DNA of 21,320 nucleotides from Verrucomicrobiota bacterium (GTDB lineage Bacteria > Verrucomicrobiota > Verrucomicrobiia > Opitutales > Oceanipulchritudinaceae): assembly GCA_009908535.1 (NCBI GenBank), contig JAAAOD010000256.1, positions 1 through 21,320 on the forward strand. The letters run 5' to 3'. The notes beneath the pieces were generated by a model. The model searched no databases and was not told where the DNA came from. It saw nothing but the letters and a program-made list of their open reading frames with translations. This document shows positions 1-8,600 of the stretch, piece after piece; position 1 is the first letter of the stretch; each line of letters begins with the position of its first letter. Made by a program: the position numbers and the translations under genes.

Positions 1-102
1 GGCAAAACGCCCGTCGGCGGGGAGTGCCACCTCCATCTGCTTCCGGGTGAAGGGATCCGCCTCGAGACCCCCGGCGGCGGCGGCTGGGGCGCGCCGGAGT
101 GA
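1..102 (+). CDS. Hydantoinase B/5-oxoprolinase family protein, C-terminal end (partial)
   Basis: Frame 1 is open from the window edge to a TGA at 100-102 and encodes 33 residues ending in TPGGGGWGAPE. A glycine-rich ETPGGGGWG tail preceded by a 'PGEGIRLETPGG' stretch is typical of the extreme C terminus of hydantoinase B/5-oxoprolinase (HyuB/OplA-type) proteins, ATP-dependent hydrolases of cyclic amides such as hydantoins or 5-oxoproline. Only the tail is visible, so substrate and full architecture cannot be judged. It converges on the minus-strand proC with only 6 bases between the two stop codons. Confidence 0.65.
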   Translation, partial: GKTPVGGECHLHLLPGEGIRLETPGGGGWGAPE

Positions 103-108
103 ATCGCC

Positions 109-899
109 TCATTCGCCGGCCAGCTCGCGGGAACGGCGCTGTGCGGCGAGGACGGTGTCCCGCATCAACGCGGGCAAACCGCCGCGGTCGAGAACCTCGA
201 GTCCGGCGAGGGTGGTCCCGCCCGGCGAGGAAACCCAGTCGCGATGGGTCTCCGGGGATTCCGGGACTTTTTCCAGAAGGGTGGCGGCCCCTTTGACGGT
301 GTGAAGGGCGAGGCGGTAGGCGGTCTCGCGGGAAAGGCCTGCCTCGACCCCGGCATCGCGCAGCGCCGCGATGAAGGTGAACACGTACGCCGGTCCGCTG
401 CCGCTGACCGCCGTCACCGCGTCCAGTTCCGTTTCCGGAAGCTCCACCACCTCACCAAGGGCACCGAGGAGGCGGTGGACGCTCTCCCTCTCGCCGGCGG
501 GGAGGGGGCCTTCCGTGCAGAAGGCGGTGATGCCGGCGCCGATCTGCCCCGGCGTGTTGGGCATGCAGCGGACGAGGTGACGCGCGGAGGGAAAGCTTTC
601 TTTCAACTTTGCCAGCGGGGTTCCCGCCAGAATGGAAAGGACGCCGGTTCCGGAGGTAAGCTCCGACAATTCCGCCGGCAGTTCGGCGAGCTGTTGCGGC
701 TTGCAGGCGAGGATCATCCAGTCCGCCTCCTGGCCGCAGGGAGGACACCGTATTCGGCGGCGAGCTTCTCTGCCGTTCCATCGGGGGCACTCAGGCAGCT
801 GATGTCTTCGGGACGGGCGAGACCGTGGGCAAGAATCCCCCGGACCATCGCCCCGGCCATTCGCCCGGCCCCAATAAAGGCAAGCTTACGCGGCGTCAT
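109..899 (-). pseudogene. proC: Pyrroline-5-carboxylate reductase, split by a one-base frameshift
   Basis: ProC reduces 1-pyrroline-5-carboxylate to proline with NAD(P)H, the last step of proline synthesis, in the cytoplasm. The N-terminal part, from the ATG at 899, reads MTPRKLAFIGAGRMAGAMV, a Rossmann dinucleotide-binding start. It continues to EYGVLPAA and then leaves frame. The rest, in the neighbouring frame, carries ADWMILACKPQ, MPNTPGQIGAG, AVSGSGPAY and SSPGGTTLAGL, all ProC signatures. Adding one base at the GG of 732-733 joins the halves into a protein of about 263 residues, the normal family length. The rest of the gene is intact, so this is either a sequencing error or a very recent mutation. 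The start lies inside the end of the upstream kinase gene (14-base overlap), suggesting co-transcription and translational coupling. Confidence 0.85.
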
Positions 900-2043
900 T
901 CTTTTTGCTTTCTTCTTCGCTTGCTTCCTCCGCATCCATGGGAAGGCGAACCTCCGCCACCGTTCCACCGTCTTCGCCATCCCGTAGTCGCACCGTACCG
1001 CCGAGGCAATTAACTCCGTGGCGGACAATGGTCAGCCCCATGCCGCGTCCGATGACCGAGGAGGAGGAAACGAAGGGTTCGAAGATGCTGTCGCGAATGG
1101 TATCGTCAATTCCACTACCCCGGTCGACCACCTCGACCACCAGCTCTTCCTCCGCGTTCTCGAGAAAAACGTTCATGGAGATGGGACGATCCGCATCTTC
1201 GGCCGCATCCTCCTCGGGGTTGTAGCTTTCGAAGGCATTCTGGAGGAGACGTTCAAAGGCGCTCTCGAAGAGCTCTTGGTTGGTGAAAATGGTGAAGCCC
1301 TCCGGCAGGGAGACCTCGAGCCGGACGGGATTGTCGGTGCCGGAAACGCGATGGAAGCGGGCGACGGCGCCCTGCAGGAGCCGGTCAAGCGGCACCTCCT
1401 TCTTTTGCAGTGATTTGAAATGCCCGATCACCGTCAATTGGTGCACGATGCGCGTCATGCGCTTGATGGCCGCCTCCAGGCGCTCGCAGTTCTGCCCCAC
1501 TTTCCCCGGGTTATCGAGCTGGCGCTGCATGAGGGAAACATAGCCGACCATGACCCCGAGGAGGTTGTTCATGTTGTGGGCGATCCCCTCCGTGAGATGC
1601 ATGATGGCGTTCTGGCGGCGCGACTTTTCCAGTTCCCTGGTCAGGCGGATGTTTTCCTCGTGCTGCTGGACGATGCGGATCTGCGTGCGCACACGCGCGA
1701 TCGTCTCGTCAAGATCGATCGGCTTCACGAGGTAATCGGCGGCGCCGACATCAAGCCCTTCCAGTTTGCCCTCCTTGGAGGTCCGGGCGGTGATGAAGAC
1801 GACGGGAATATCGCGGGTCGTTTCCTTTTCCTTCAACTTCCGGCACACCTCGATCCCGTCCATCCCGGGCATCATGATGTCGAGCAGAACCACGTCCGGA
1901 AGGGTTTCCCGCGCCAGAACAAGGGCTTCCTCGCCGTTGGTGGCGCTTTTCACGATCATTCCATTGCGGGCCAGCTTCCTTTCCAGAAGGCGGATGTTGA
2001 TTTGCTGGTCGTCGACAACGAGAATCGTGGGTTCGGGATCCAT
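886..2043 (-). CDS. Response regulator receiver-histidine kinase hybrid
   Basis: The 385-residue cytoplasmic protein starts with a receiver domain (about 5-122): acidic pair D11/D12 in ILVVDDQQ, phospho-acceptor D55 in LLDIMMPGMDG, T85 in FITAR and K107 in YLVKP. A short coiled linker (about 125-145) leads to a dimerisation/phosphotransfer helix with EGIAHNMNNLLG, H156 being the likely phosphorylated histidine. A HATPase domain follows, with an N-box (QNAFESYN), a G1 box (DRGSGID) and a G2 box (GRGMGLTIV). There is no membrane segment and no DNA-binding domain, so input probably comes from a partner kinase through D55 and output through H156 to an unseen regulator. It sits 6 bases after folD and overlaps proC. 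The signal is unknown. The C terminus is acidic and lysine-rich. Confidence 0.9.
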   Translation of the reverse strand: MDPEPTILVVDDQQINIRLLERKLARNGMIVKSATNGEEALVLARETLPDVVLLDIMMPGMDGIEVCRKLKEKETTRDIPVVFITARTSKEGKLEGLDVGAADYLVKPIDLDETIARVRTQIRIVQQHEENIRLTRELEKSRRQNAIMHLTEGIAHNMNNLLGVMVGYVSLMQRQLDNPGKVGQNCERLEAAIKRMTRIVHQLTVIGHFKSLQKKEVPLDRLLQGAVARFHRVSGTDNPVRLEVSLPEGFTIFTNQELFESAFERLLQNAFESYNPEEDAAEDADRPISMNVFLENAEEELVVEVVDRGSGIDDTIRDSIFEPFVSSSSVIGRGMGLTIVRHGVNCLGGTVRLRDGEDGGTVAEVRLPMDAEEASEEESKKNDAA

Positions 2044-2049
2044 GGATTT

Positions 2050-2934
2050 CTAAGGAGGGGATATGGAGAAAGGCCCGTACGCGGCCTTGAGAGTGTTGCG
2101 CAGCAACATCGCGACGGTCATGGGACCGACCCCGCCGGGCACGGGCGTGATGGCCGCGCATTTCGGGGCCACCTTTCCGTAATCGACGTCACCCTGCAGG
2201 CGATAGCCGCGCTTGCGGCTTGCATCCTCGACCCGGTTGATGCCGACATCGATGACAGTGGCCCCGTCGCGCACCATGTCGGCAGTGACAAAGGCGGGCC
2301 GCCCGATGGCGGCGATGAGCAGGTCGGCGGAGCGGGTGATGGCCGCGAGGTCGCGGGTACGCGAGTGACAGACGGTGACGGTGGCGTTGGCAAAGGCGGC
2401 CTTCCGCATGAAAAGAAGAGCCGCCGGTTTTCCGACAATGAGAGAGCGGCCGAGGACAACGACGTGGCGCCCTTCCGTTTCGATTCCGTAACTCCGCACG
2501 ATCTCAACGATGCCTGCCGGCGTACAGGCGACAAAGGCGGCCGGATCCTCCTGCACGAGCCGGCCGAGGTTGGTGGCGGAAAACCCGTCGACGTCTTTTT
2601 CCGGGGCGACCCGGTTGAAAACGGTCTTCTCGTCGATGTGAGCGGGCAGGGGAGCCTGGACGAGAATGCCGTGGACGTCCGGATTGCTGTTCAAGGCCGC
2701 CACTTCGGCGAGCAGATCTTCCTGGGAAATGGATTCCGGAAAGGTGAGGAGGCGGCTTTCCATCCCCACCGCGGCGGCCTTTTTCTGTTTCGCCCCGACA
2801 TAATAAACGGAGGCGGGATCTTCCCCGACGCGGATAAAGGCGACGCAGGGCGGGGGGCCGGACAGGGAAGCGACTTGCCTTCGCAGTTCCTCGAGGATTT
2901 CCGCGGAGAGGGATTTTCCGTCGATGGTTTGCAT
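2050..2934 (-). CDS. folD: Methylenetetrahydrofolate dehydrogenase/methenyltetrahydrofolate cyclohydrolase
   Basis: FolD is a bifunctional cytoplasmic enzyme that oxidises 5,10-methylene-THF to methenyl-THF with NADP and hydrolyses this to 10-formyl-THF for purine and formyl-methionine synthesis. The 294-residue product is of normal length. The ATG at 2934 gives MQTIDGKSLSAEI, a typical FolD start; the frame is open further upstream, but that extension has no family likeness and overlaps the preceding gene. Visible motifs are YYVGAKQKKAAAVGM (active-site Tyr and Lys), VQAPLPAHI (usually QLPLP; here Ala replaces the first Leu), PEKDVDGF, GRSLIVGKPAALL (nucleotide binding) and PVPGGVGPMTVAML. 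It lies 26 bases after the SH3-like gene and 6 bases before the kinase hybrid, so probably in one transcript. There is no obvious Shine-Dalgarno sequence. Confidence 0.96.
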   Translation of the reverse strand: MQTIDGKSLSAEILEELRRQVASLSGPPPCVAFIRVGEDPASVYYVGAKQKKAAAVGMESRLLTFPESISQEDLLAEVAALNSNPDVHGILVQAPLPAHIDEKTVFNRVAPEKDVDGFSATNLGRLVQEDPAAFVACTPAGIVEIVRSYGIETEGRHVVVLGRSLIVGKPAALLFMRKAAFANATVTVCHSRTRDLAAITRSADLLIAAIGRPAFVTADMVRDGATVIDVGINRVEDASRKRGYRLQGDVDYGKVAPKCAAITPVPGGVGPMTVAMLLRNTLKAAYGPFSISPP

Positions 2935-2960
2935 GGAAAACGGGGAGCTTGGGAGCGGGG

Positions 2961-3848
2961 TTATTTGAGGCGCATGTTGCGGGCGAGAATGACCCATTCG
3001 TCCGAATCCTTGTGCTGGCGCCGCGGACCGTAGACGATGACCCGTTCCCCGAGGTAGTTTTTCAGGGAGCCGGGGAGGACAATCTCCGCGACATCGACAT
3101 AGGCGATGCGGCGTCCGTTCGCATTCTCTAGGGCAAAGGGGTACGGAGGGCGGAAAAGGCCCATGAAACCGCTGGTGCGCTTGAAGACGCCCTCGAAACT
3201 CTGCCCGATGGCGAGGCTGGGCGCTGTGGAAGCTGTTCCCGTTGTAGCCGGGGCCGCAGGGGCCGCGGTCACGCCGGCCGAGGGAGGCACCGTGCGGTCG
3301 ACGACGGGGTCCTCGGTAATGACCGGGCTTGCGGGCGCAGGTTGAGTGCGCGCTTCCGCCCTTTCGGGAGGAGGGGCAGCCGCCGCTGCCGGTGCCGAGG
3401 CCGTGACCGGAGGAAGGGCCGGCGGATCCGGCGGAAGGAAATAGACCGGACGCGCCACGGTCAGCCTGACTTCCCAGTAGGGCCCGGTGTCGAGCACCTC
3501 CATTGACGCATCGGCGACAACCGTGCCAAGGACCAGTGCGCTTTCCCGTGGGACGGCCCGCACGAGGGCGTTTTCCACGGGAAGGAGGTCCTTGCCGATA
3601 CTGCTGTCGGCGACATACCCGGTGGTCTCGATCTCGAAATTCGCAACCTGCCAGCCCAGCGCGGCTTTAGCCTCGTCAAAAACCGGACTTGCTTCGCTGA
3701 GGCGGGGATCCTTGAGCCCCGCCTTTGCCACGACCGGGGCGCGCACATCCGGTTTCTCGTAGAGAGTCACGATGCCGTTCTGGGCGTGGGCGGAAAGCGT
3801 CATCATGAGGAGGGAAAAGCAAACGGAATGGTTGCAGAGGCTTTTCAT
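2961..3848 (-). CDS. Exported SH3-like domain protein, function unknown
   Basis: I do not recognise a characterised gene. From the ATG at 3848 the protein has 295 residues and begins MKSLCNHSVCFSLLMMTLSAHAQ, a signal peptide with likely cleavage after AHA (residue 22). A longer in-frame start at 3890 would bury this signal. Residues about 24-155 contain repeated short beta-type segments (VTLYEKPDVRAPVVAKAG; GPYWEVRLTVARPVYFLPP) resembling bacterial SH3 domains. A Pro/Ala-rich linker (about 158-215) probably spans the cell wall or periplasm. A C-terminal beta-rich domain (about 220-295) ends ERVIVYGPRRQ...WVILARNMRLK and may be OB-fold-like. It probably acts outside the cytoplasm, perhaps binding envelope polymers. 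It lies 64 bases downstream of the pseudouridine synthase. Confidence 0.75.
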   Translation of the reverse strand: MKSLCNHSVCFSLLMMTLSAHAQNGIVTLYEKPDVRAPVVAKAGLKDPRLSEASPVFDEAKAALGWQVANFEIETTGYVADSSIGKDLLPVENALVRAVPRESALVLGTVVADASMEVLDTGPYWEVRLTVARPVYFLPPDPPALPPVTASAPAAAAAPPPERAEARTQPAPASPVITEDPVVDRTVPPSAGVTAAPAAPATTGTASTAPSLAIGQSFEGVFKRTSGFMGLFRPPYPFALENANGRRIAYVDVAEIVLPGSLKNYLGERVIVYGPRRQHKDSDEWVILARNMRLK

Positions 3849-3912
3849 GGCGATGGGACAAATACTGTAGACGCCTTCGCGGCGGCTCAATCAGATAATA
3901 CGGAAGTGGTTC

Positions 3913-4680
3913 CTAGGACCGACGTTTCGGGCGCGCGGAGGCAGGATCCTGAAACAGCTTCCGCAGATCCCGCTTCGAAAGCAAGCGGAAGGCGCCGCGC
4001 GGAATCCCTTTCAGCCGGAGACCCCCGATTTGCAGGCGCCGGAGGCGGCGGACATCGTACTTCAGGGCGTAGAAGAGGCGGCGCAGCTCCCGTTTTTTCC
4101 CATGCAGGAGGGTTACCTCGAGCTGCTGCCAATCTTCTTTTTCCTGTAGTTTGCGGGGAAAAGCTTTTTCGAGGCAGAGGCGTTCCCCTTCCCAGACAAT
4201 GCCTGCGCGCAGGCGTGGAATATCGGCCGGGTCCAGCGGCCTGTTGAGACGGACTTCGTAGATTTTCTTCACCTGATGGGAGGGATGACTCACCCGCTGG
4301 CGAAGATCGCCGTCGTTGGTGAGCAGGAGGAGACCCTCGCTTTCCTTGTCAAGGCGGCCCACGCAGAACAGCCGCTGGCGGTGCAGCTCCGGTGGCAGCA
4401 AGTCAAAAACCGTCCTGCCGCCGTGGGGATCCCGGTTGGTACAGACCACTCCGCGCGGTTTATGGAGAGCGAGGGTAAGCTCCGGCGGTGCCTTGTAGGG
4501 GACGGTTTTTCCGTCCACGGCGATTCGGTCCACGCCGGGGGCGCACTTGTCCCCGAGGCGGGCAACTTCGCCGTTCACGGTGACCCGCGCCTGCGCAATC
4601 CAGCCCTCCGCCTCGCGCCGGGAGGCGAGTCCCCGATCGGCCAAGGCCTTCTGCACCCGCACCTGTTCAATCTTTGTCAT
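3913..4680 (-). CDS. RsuA/RluB-type rRNA pseudouridine synthase
   Basis: The protein converts a specific uridine in ribosomal RNA to pseudouridine. The ATG at 4680 gives MTKIEQVRVQKALADRGLAS, the usual start of an S4 RNA-binding domain (about 5-60), and a product of 255 residues. The catalytic domain follows: LALHKPRGVVCT, then GRLDKESEGLLLLTNDGDL with catalytic D111, KKIYEVRL and GKKRELRRLFYAL. This signature is shared by RsuA, RluB, RluE and RluF; overall length and the strong S4 domain favour RluB (23S) or RsuA (16S), but the target cannot be fixed from sequence alone. The tail is basic (PKRRS). It diverges from the FecR-domain gene, so the 104 bases between their starts must carry both promoters. 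Confidence 0.93.
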   Translation of the reverse strand: MTKIEQVRVQKALADRGLASRREAEGWIAQARVTVNGEVARLGDKCAPGVDRIAVDGKTVPYKAPPELTLALHKPRGVVCTNRDPHGGRTVFDLLPPELHRQRLFCVGRLDKESEGLLLLTNDGDLRQRVSHPSHQVKKIYEVRLNRPLDPADIPRLRAGIVWEGERLCLEKAFPRKLQEKEDWQQLEVTLLHGKKRELRRLFYALKYDVRRLRRLQIGGLRLKGIPRGAFRLLSKRDLRKLFQDPASARPKRRS

Positions 4681-4784
4681 TGTCGCAGCCCATCCACTTC
4701 GCTTAAGGCTTGTCAAGAAGCGGGGCGTTCCTTAGCTTCCCTCTCCCTAAATTAAAGTACTGTACCTTCATTCTCTTCCAAACC

Positions 4785-5567
4785 ATGAATTACAGAAAAT
4801 CACCTATTATTGTCGCTTTCCTCGCATTCACTATCCTGCCGGCTGCATTGTGGTCCCAACAGGCTGCTTCCGTTCAGCCGATGGGAGCGGAAATCTCCGT
4901 CGACGACCAAACGATGGAAATTCGTCCGGGGATGGACCTTTCCGGCGGGGGCATGGTGGAAACCAATGCTTCCAGCCTCGTCGTCGCCCGGACCAACGGC
5001 TCACGTGTAAAGGTAGATCCGGGCAGCCGGGTCGAAATTACTTCCAGCGGAATCAACATTGTGCAGGGCTCCGCCACCGTTAACGCTCCGATGGGAGCGC
5101 AGTTTGACGTCGGTTCCGAAATCGGTGTCGTGGAAGGCATCGGGGCAACCTTCGGCGTTTCCCTGAATCTCAGTGGCGATATGGCCACCCTGAAGATCAG
5201 CAACGCCAGCGGAACGGTCAACTTCACCGCCGACATTGGCCTCGATACCTCGGGAACCACCGTCACGATGGTGGAACCGGGCAAGCAGACCAGCGTTGCT
5301 CCCGGGGATTCACTTACCGTCCGGGTTGTGGCCCGACCGGAGACTGGCGAACTGGCCCTCGTACCCGAGGGTGCTATTGTGGAAGCGATCTCGCCGGAGG
5401 TGACGGAGGAAATTACGCAAACCGGGGATGAAATCAGCCAGATCAGCGTTCCCACGCCGCCGGATGAAGTACCGGGCGAGACGCCGGTTACGGATCCTGA
5501 GGACGTCAACGAAGTGATTATCCCGCTTCCCATTGAAGACGTGGAAGTTGCCAGTGATCCTGGTTGA
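4785..5567 (+). CDS. Secreted FecR-domain protein
   Basis: The ATG at 4785 begins MNYRKSPIIVAFLAFTILPA, a signal peptide with likely cleavage near ALWS/QQA (residue 24). The mature part is a FecR-like domain (about 60-190): a beta-strand repeat pattern with VVARTNGSRVKVDPGSRVE, GATFGVSLNLSGDMATLKI and EPGKQTSVAPGD. The last 60 residues are acidic and rich in Pro, Thr and Val. FecR domains are best known in transmembrane sensors that control ECF sigma factors in iron uptake. This protein has no cytoplasmic N-terminal helix, no membrane anchor beyond the signal peptide and no sigma factor beside it. It is therefore more likely a periplasmic or surface structural or binding protein than a classical anti-sigma factor. 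Total length is 260 residues. A strong terminator follows. Confidence 0.85.
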   Translation: MNYRKSPIIVAFLAFTILPAALWSQQAASVQPMGAEISVDDQTMEIRPGMDLSGGGMVETNASSLVVARTNGSRVKVDPGSRVEITSSGINIVQGSATVNAPMGAQFDVGSEIGVVEGIGATFGVSLNLSGDMATLKISNASGTVNFTADIGLDTSGTTVTMVEPGKQTSVAPGDSLTVRVVARPETGELALVPEGAIVEAISPEVTEEITQTGDEISQISVPTPPDEVPGETPVTDPEDVNEVIIPLPIEDVEVASDPG

Positions 5568-5595
5568 GCCGAATACCAGTCTTCATTTTTTAATG

Positions 5596-5626
5596 AACCC
5601 CTGCGGAATCGCGGGGGTTTTTTTTT
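5596..5626 (+). terminator. Rho-independent terminator of the FecR-domain gene
   Basis: A 10-bp stem (AACCCCTGCG at 5596-5605 with CGCGGGGGTT at 5610-5619, one T-G wobble) has a 4-base GAAT loop and is followed by a run of nine T to 5626. It lies 28 bases after the stop codon at 5567. In the other direction the stem is not followed by a T-run, so it should not efficiently stop the convergent glycine dehydrogenase gene. Confidence 0.93.
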
Positions 5627-5665
5627 AGGGCCGCGCCATGTGCGCGAGCTCCGTCCTGGCGGGGA

Positions 5666-8600
5666 TCAATTGTCAACCGCTGCGCGCAAGCGCTGGCTGA
5701 TTTCCTTCACCGGCATCTCCCCGAGATCCTTCGGCGGAATGCGGTTGCCGGGGAGCTCGGGAAGCGAGGACAAGGTCTCGAAAAGCTGCAGGTGGCGATT
5801 GGCTTCCACTTCGTCGACACGGTCGACCGGCGTGAAGTGGGGAACCTGGAGGAGGACCTCGGGACATTCTTTCAAGAGGGAGCGGATCTCGAGGACTGCT
5901 TCGGAAAAGCGGTCGAGTTCGCCCTGGCTGTAACTTTCGGTAGGCTCGATCATGAGGCCGTAGGTTTCGGGCCACGCGACCGTGGGGGCGTGGAATCCGA
6001 AATCGAGGAACAGCTTTCCCACGCGGGTGATGACTTGGGCGCGGGGAACGCCGGCTTCCTCGAGGCGGGCGAAATCCTCCTCCTCGAGCGTGAGAATGAA
6101 TTCGTGCATGCGCGGAGTGTCCCCGGCGCCGCGCGGGAGGGTCGGGTAGGCGGTCCGCAGCTGCTCGAAACAGTAGCGGGCGCTGAGGACGGAGAGGGCG
6201 GTCATGCGCCGCACGCCTTCGCGACCAAGGCGCAGCAGGTAAGTGTAGGCGCGTACCTTGTGGGCGAAATTCCCGTAGTGGCGATGGAAGCTGCCAATGC
6301 TCTTTTCGGCCCGCTGCAGGCGGTAGCGGCCGCCTTGCTTCACGATCTGGTGCCCGGGAAGGTAGAGCAGCAGCCGTTCGCTGACGCCGACAATGGCATC
6401 TCCGGGACCGCCGCCCCCGTGCGGGACCGTCCATGTTTTATGCAGGTTGTTGTGCACGGCATCGACGCCCATGGCCCCGAGATTGCACCAACCGGCGATG
6501 GCGTTCATGTTGGCGCCGTCCATGTAGACGAGACCGCCGGCCTCGTGGACGAGATCGGCGATCTCGCGGAAGGCCGTCTCAAAGACACCGCAGGTGTTGG
6601 GGTTGGTGATCATGATTCCCGCGAGGCGTTCTCCGTAGGTGGCGATCTTTTCGCGGAAGTCGTCCATGTCGATGCGGCCGTCCGGTCCGCCCTTGAGAAG
6701 GACGATGCCCGTTTTAAGGCCGTCGACCTTTTTCGAGCGGTATCCGGCCATGATGGCGGTGGCGAAATTAGTGCCATGCGCGGAATCCGGAATGAGAATG
6801 ACGTCCCGTGCCGTATCGCCGCGGTCGCGGTGGTACGCTTGGAACATCTTGATGCCGACCAGTTCCCCCTGCGCGCCGGCGACCGGCTGGGTTGTGACCC
6901 CGGCGAGACCGGTGATGGCGGTGAACCACTCCTGGATCTCGTGCAGAAGGTGGAGATTGCCCTGCACATCCTCAAGGGGCGCCTGCGGATGGGTTTCCGT
7001 GAATTCGGGAAGGTTCGCCGCCCAGTCATTGATGTGCGGGTTGTACTTCATGGTACAGGAGCCGAGAGGATAGCAGGCGTCGTCAGGACTGACATTCAAG
7101 TCGCCGAGTTTGCCGTAGTACGCGACAATCTCATCGTCCTCCATGCCCGGGAGGGCGACGGCCGTTGCGCGCGAATCGCTTGCGTCGATTTCCGGAATTC
7201 CTCGTGAGGCTTCTTTGCCTGCCGCAAAACCCGCTCCCTTGAAAAAATCGACCAGCAGCTTCCCGTCGACCGGACGGTCGCTGAAGGAAATCTTGAGAAG
7301 GTTGTGATCTCCGATAACCCGGTCGGAAACGTCCGTGCCGATGTGCAGGCCCTGCTGGCGCGCGGATTCGATCAGATCGGCGACGGGCTTTCCTTCGATG
7401 CGGAAGACCGGCTCGTTGACGAAAGGCGCATTGCCGAAGGCCAGCTCGATGCCGTCGAGGCCGGTGAGGGCCTCCGCCGCTTCGACGGCCTGGCGGCGGC
7501 CGGTGGCGAAAGCCTCGGCCATGCCTTTTTCGCCGCGGGCGAGGAGGGCCGCTCCCGCGAGGGTAGCGAGAAAGGCCTGGTTCGAGCAGATGTTGGAGGT
7601 CGCCTTGTCCTTGCGGATGTGCTGCTCGCGCGTGCTGAGGACCATGAGGAGGCTCTCCCGCCCGGCGAGGTCCTTGCCTTTCCCGACGTAACGGCCCGGG
7701 GACTGGCGGATGACGGAGCGGTTGTTTTCATTGAAGCGGGTTCCGAAGAGGCCCAGGCCGGGACCGCCGAAATTGGGTCCGATGGCGAGGTGCTGCGCCT
7801 CCCCGACGATGATGTCGGCCCCTTTTTTGCCGTAGTCCGTGGGCGGTTTCAGCCCGCCGGTGCCAAGTTGCATCGGATCGATGACCGCGATGCTGTAAAT
7901 ACCTTTTTCCGCCGCGAGGTCGGTTAACGGATCCACTTGCTCGAGCAGGCCGAGGGAATTGATCTGAGGATACACAAAACCGGCGAAGCAGTCCGGATCC
8001 TCTTCGAGGGATGCCCGTACGGTGCCAGGATCGAGGCGGCCGGTTTCCGGATCCAGCGGAACCCAGCGCGCGTGCACCCCCGTGCCCGCGAGGAGCGTCT
8101 CAATGACGTCCCGGTCGCCGGGGTAGATGCCTTCACTGAGAAGGACCGTATCCGCTTTGCGTTTGAGGCGGACGACCGTGCACATGGCCTCGAAAATGGC
8201 CGTGGAGCGGTCGTAGAGGGAGCTGTTGATGGCTTCGAATCCAGTCAGCTGCGACATCAGGCACTGGTAGATCCAGTGGGTCATGAGCGTTCCCTGCGAG
8301 CGCTCCGGCTGGTACGGGGTGTAGGCGGTGCTGAGGTTGCGGATCCGCGAGACCGGGCCGACGACGGAGGACGTCCGGTAATGCGGCAGCCCGTCCCCGA
8401 GGAAGGAAACCGCCTTGTTGTTTTCCGCCGCAATGGCGGGAAGGATTTCCTGCAGAGCTTCGTAGGCCGCCTCCTCGGGAAGGGCGGGAGGCTCGGAAAA
8501 GCGCAGATCTCCGGGAATATGTGCGTAGAGGTCTTCGAGGCTCGAGGCTCCAACACGGGCCAGCATTGCCTCAATTTCCTCCCCGGTGGCGGAAATGTAA

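Noticed and set aside
2935..2997. A longer folD start at 2997
   Set aside because: The extension has no FolD likeness and overlaps the end of the SH3-like gene. The ATG at 2934 gives the standard N terminus.
1420..3033. A 537-codon open frame on the plus strand
   Set aside because: It lies opposite the kinase hybrid and folD, both clearly real, and has no domain features.
3849..3912. A terminator between the pseudouridine synthase and the SH3-like gene
   Set aside because: Only a short hairpin (CGCC-loop-GGCG) without a T-run is visible on the minus strand.
5792..7207. A 471-codon open frame on the plus strand
   Set aside because: It is antisense to gcvP within well-conserved catalytic regions and has no recognisable features.
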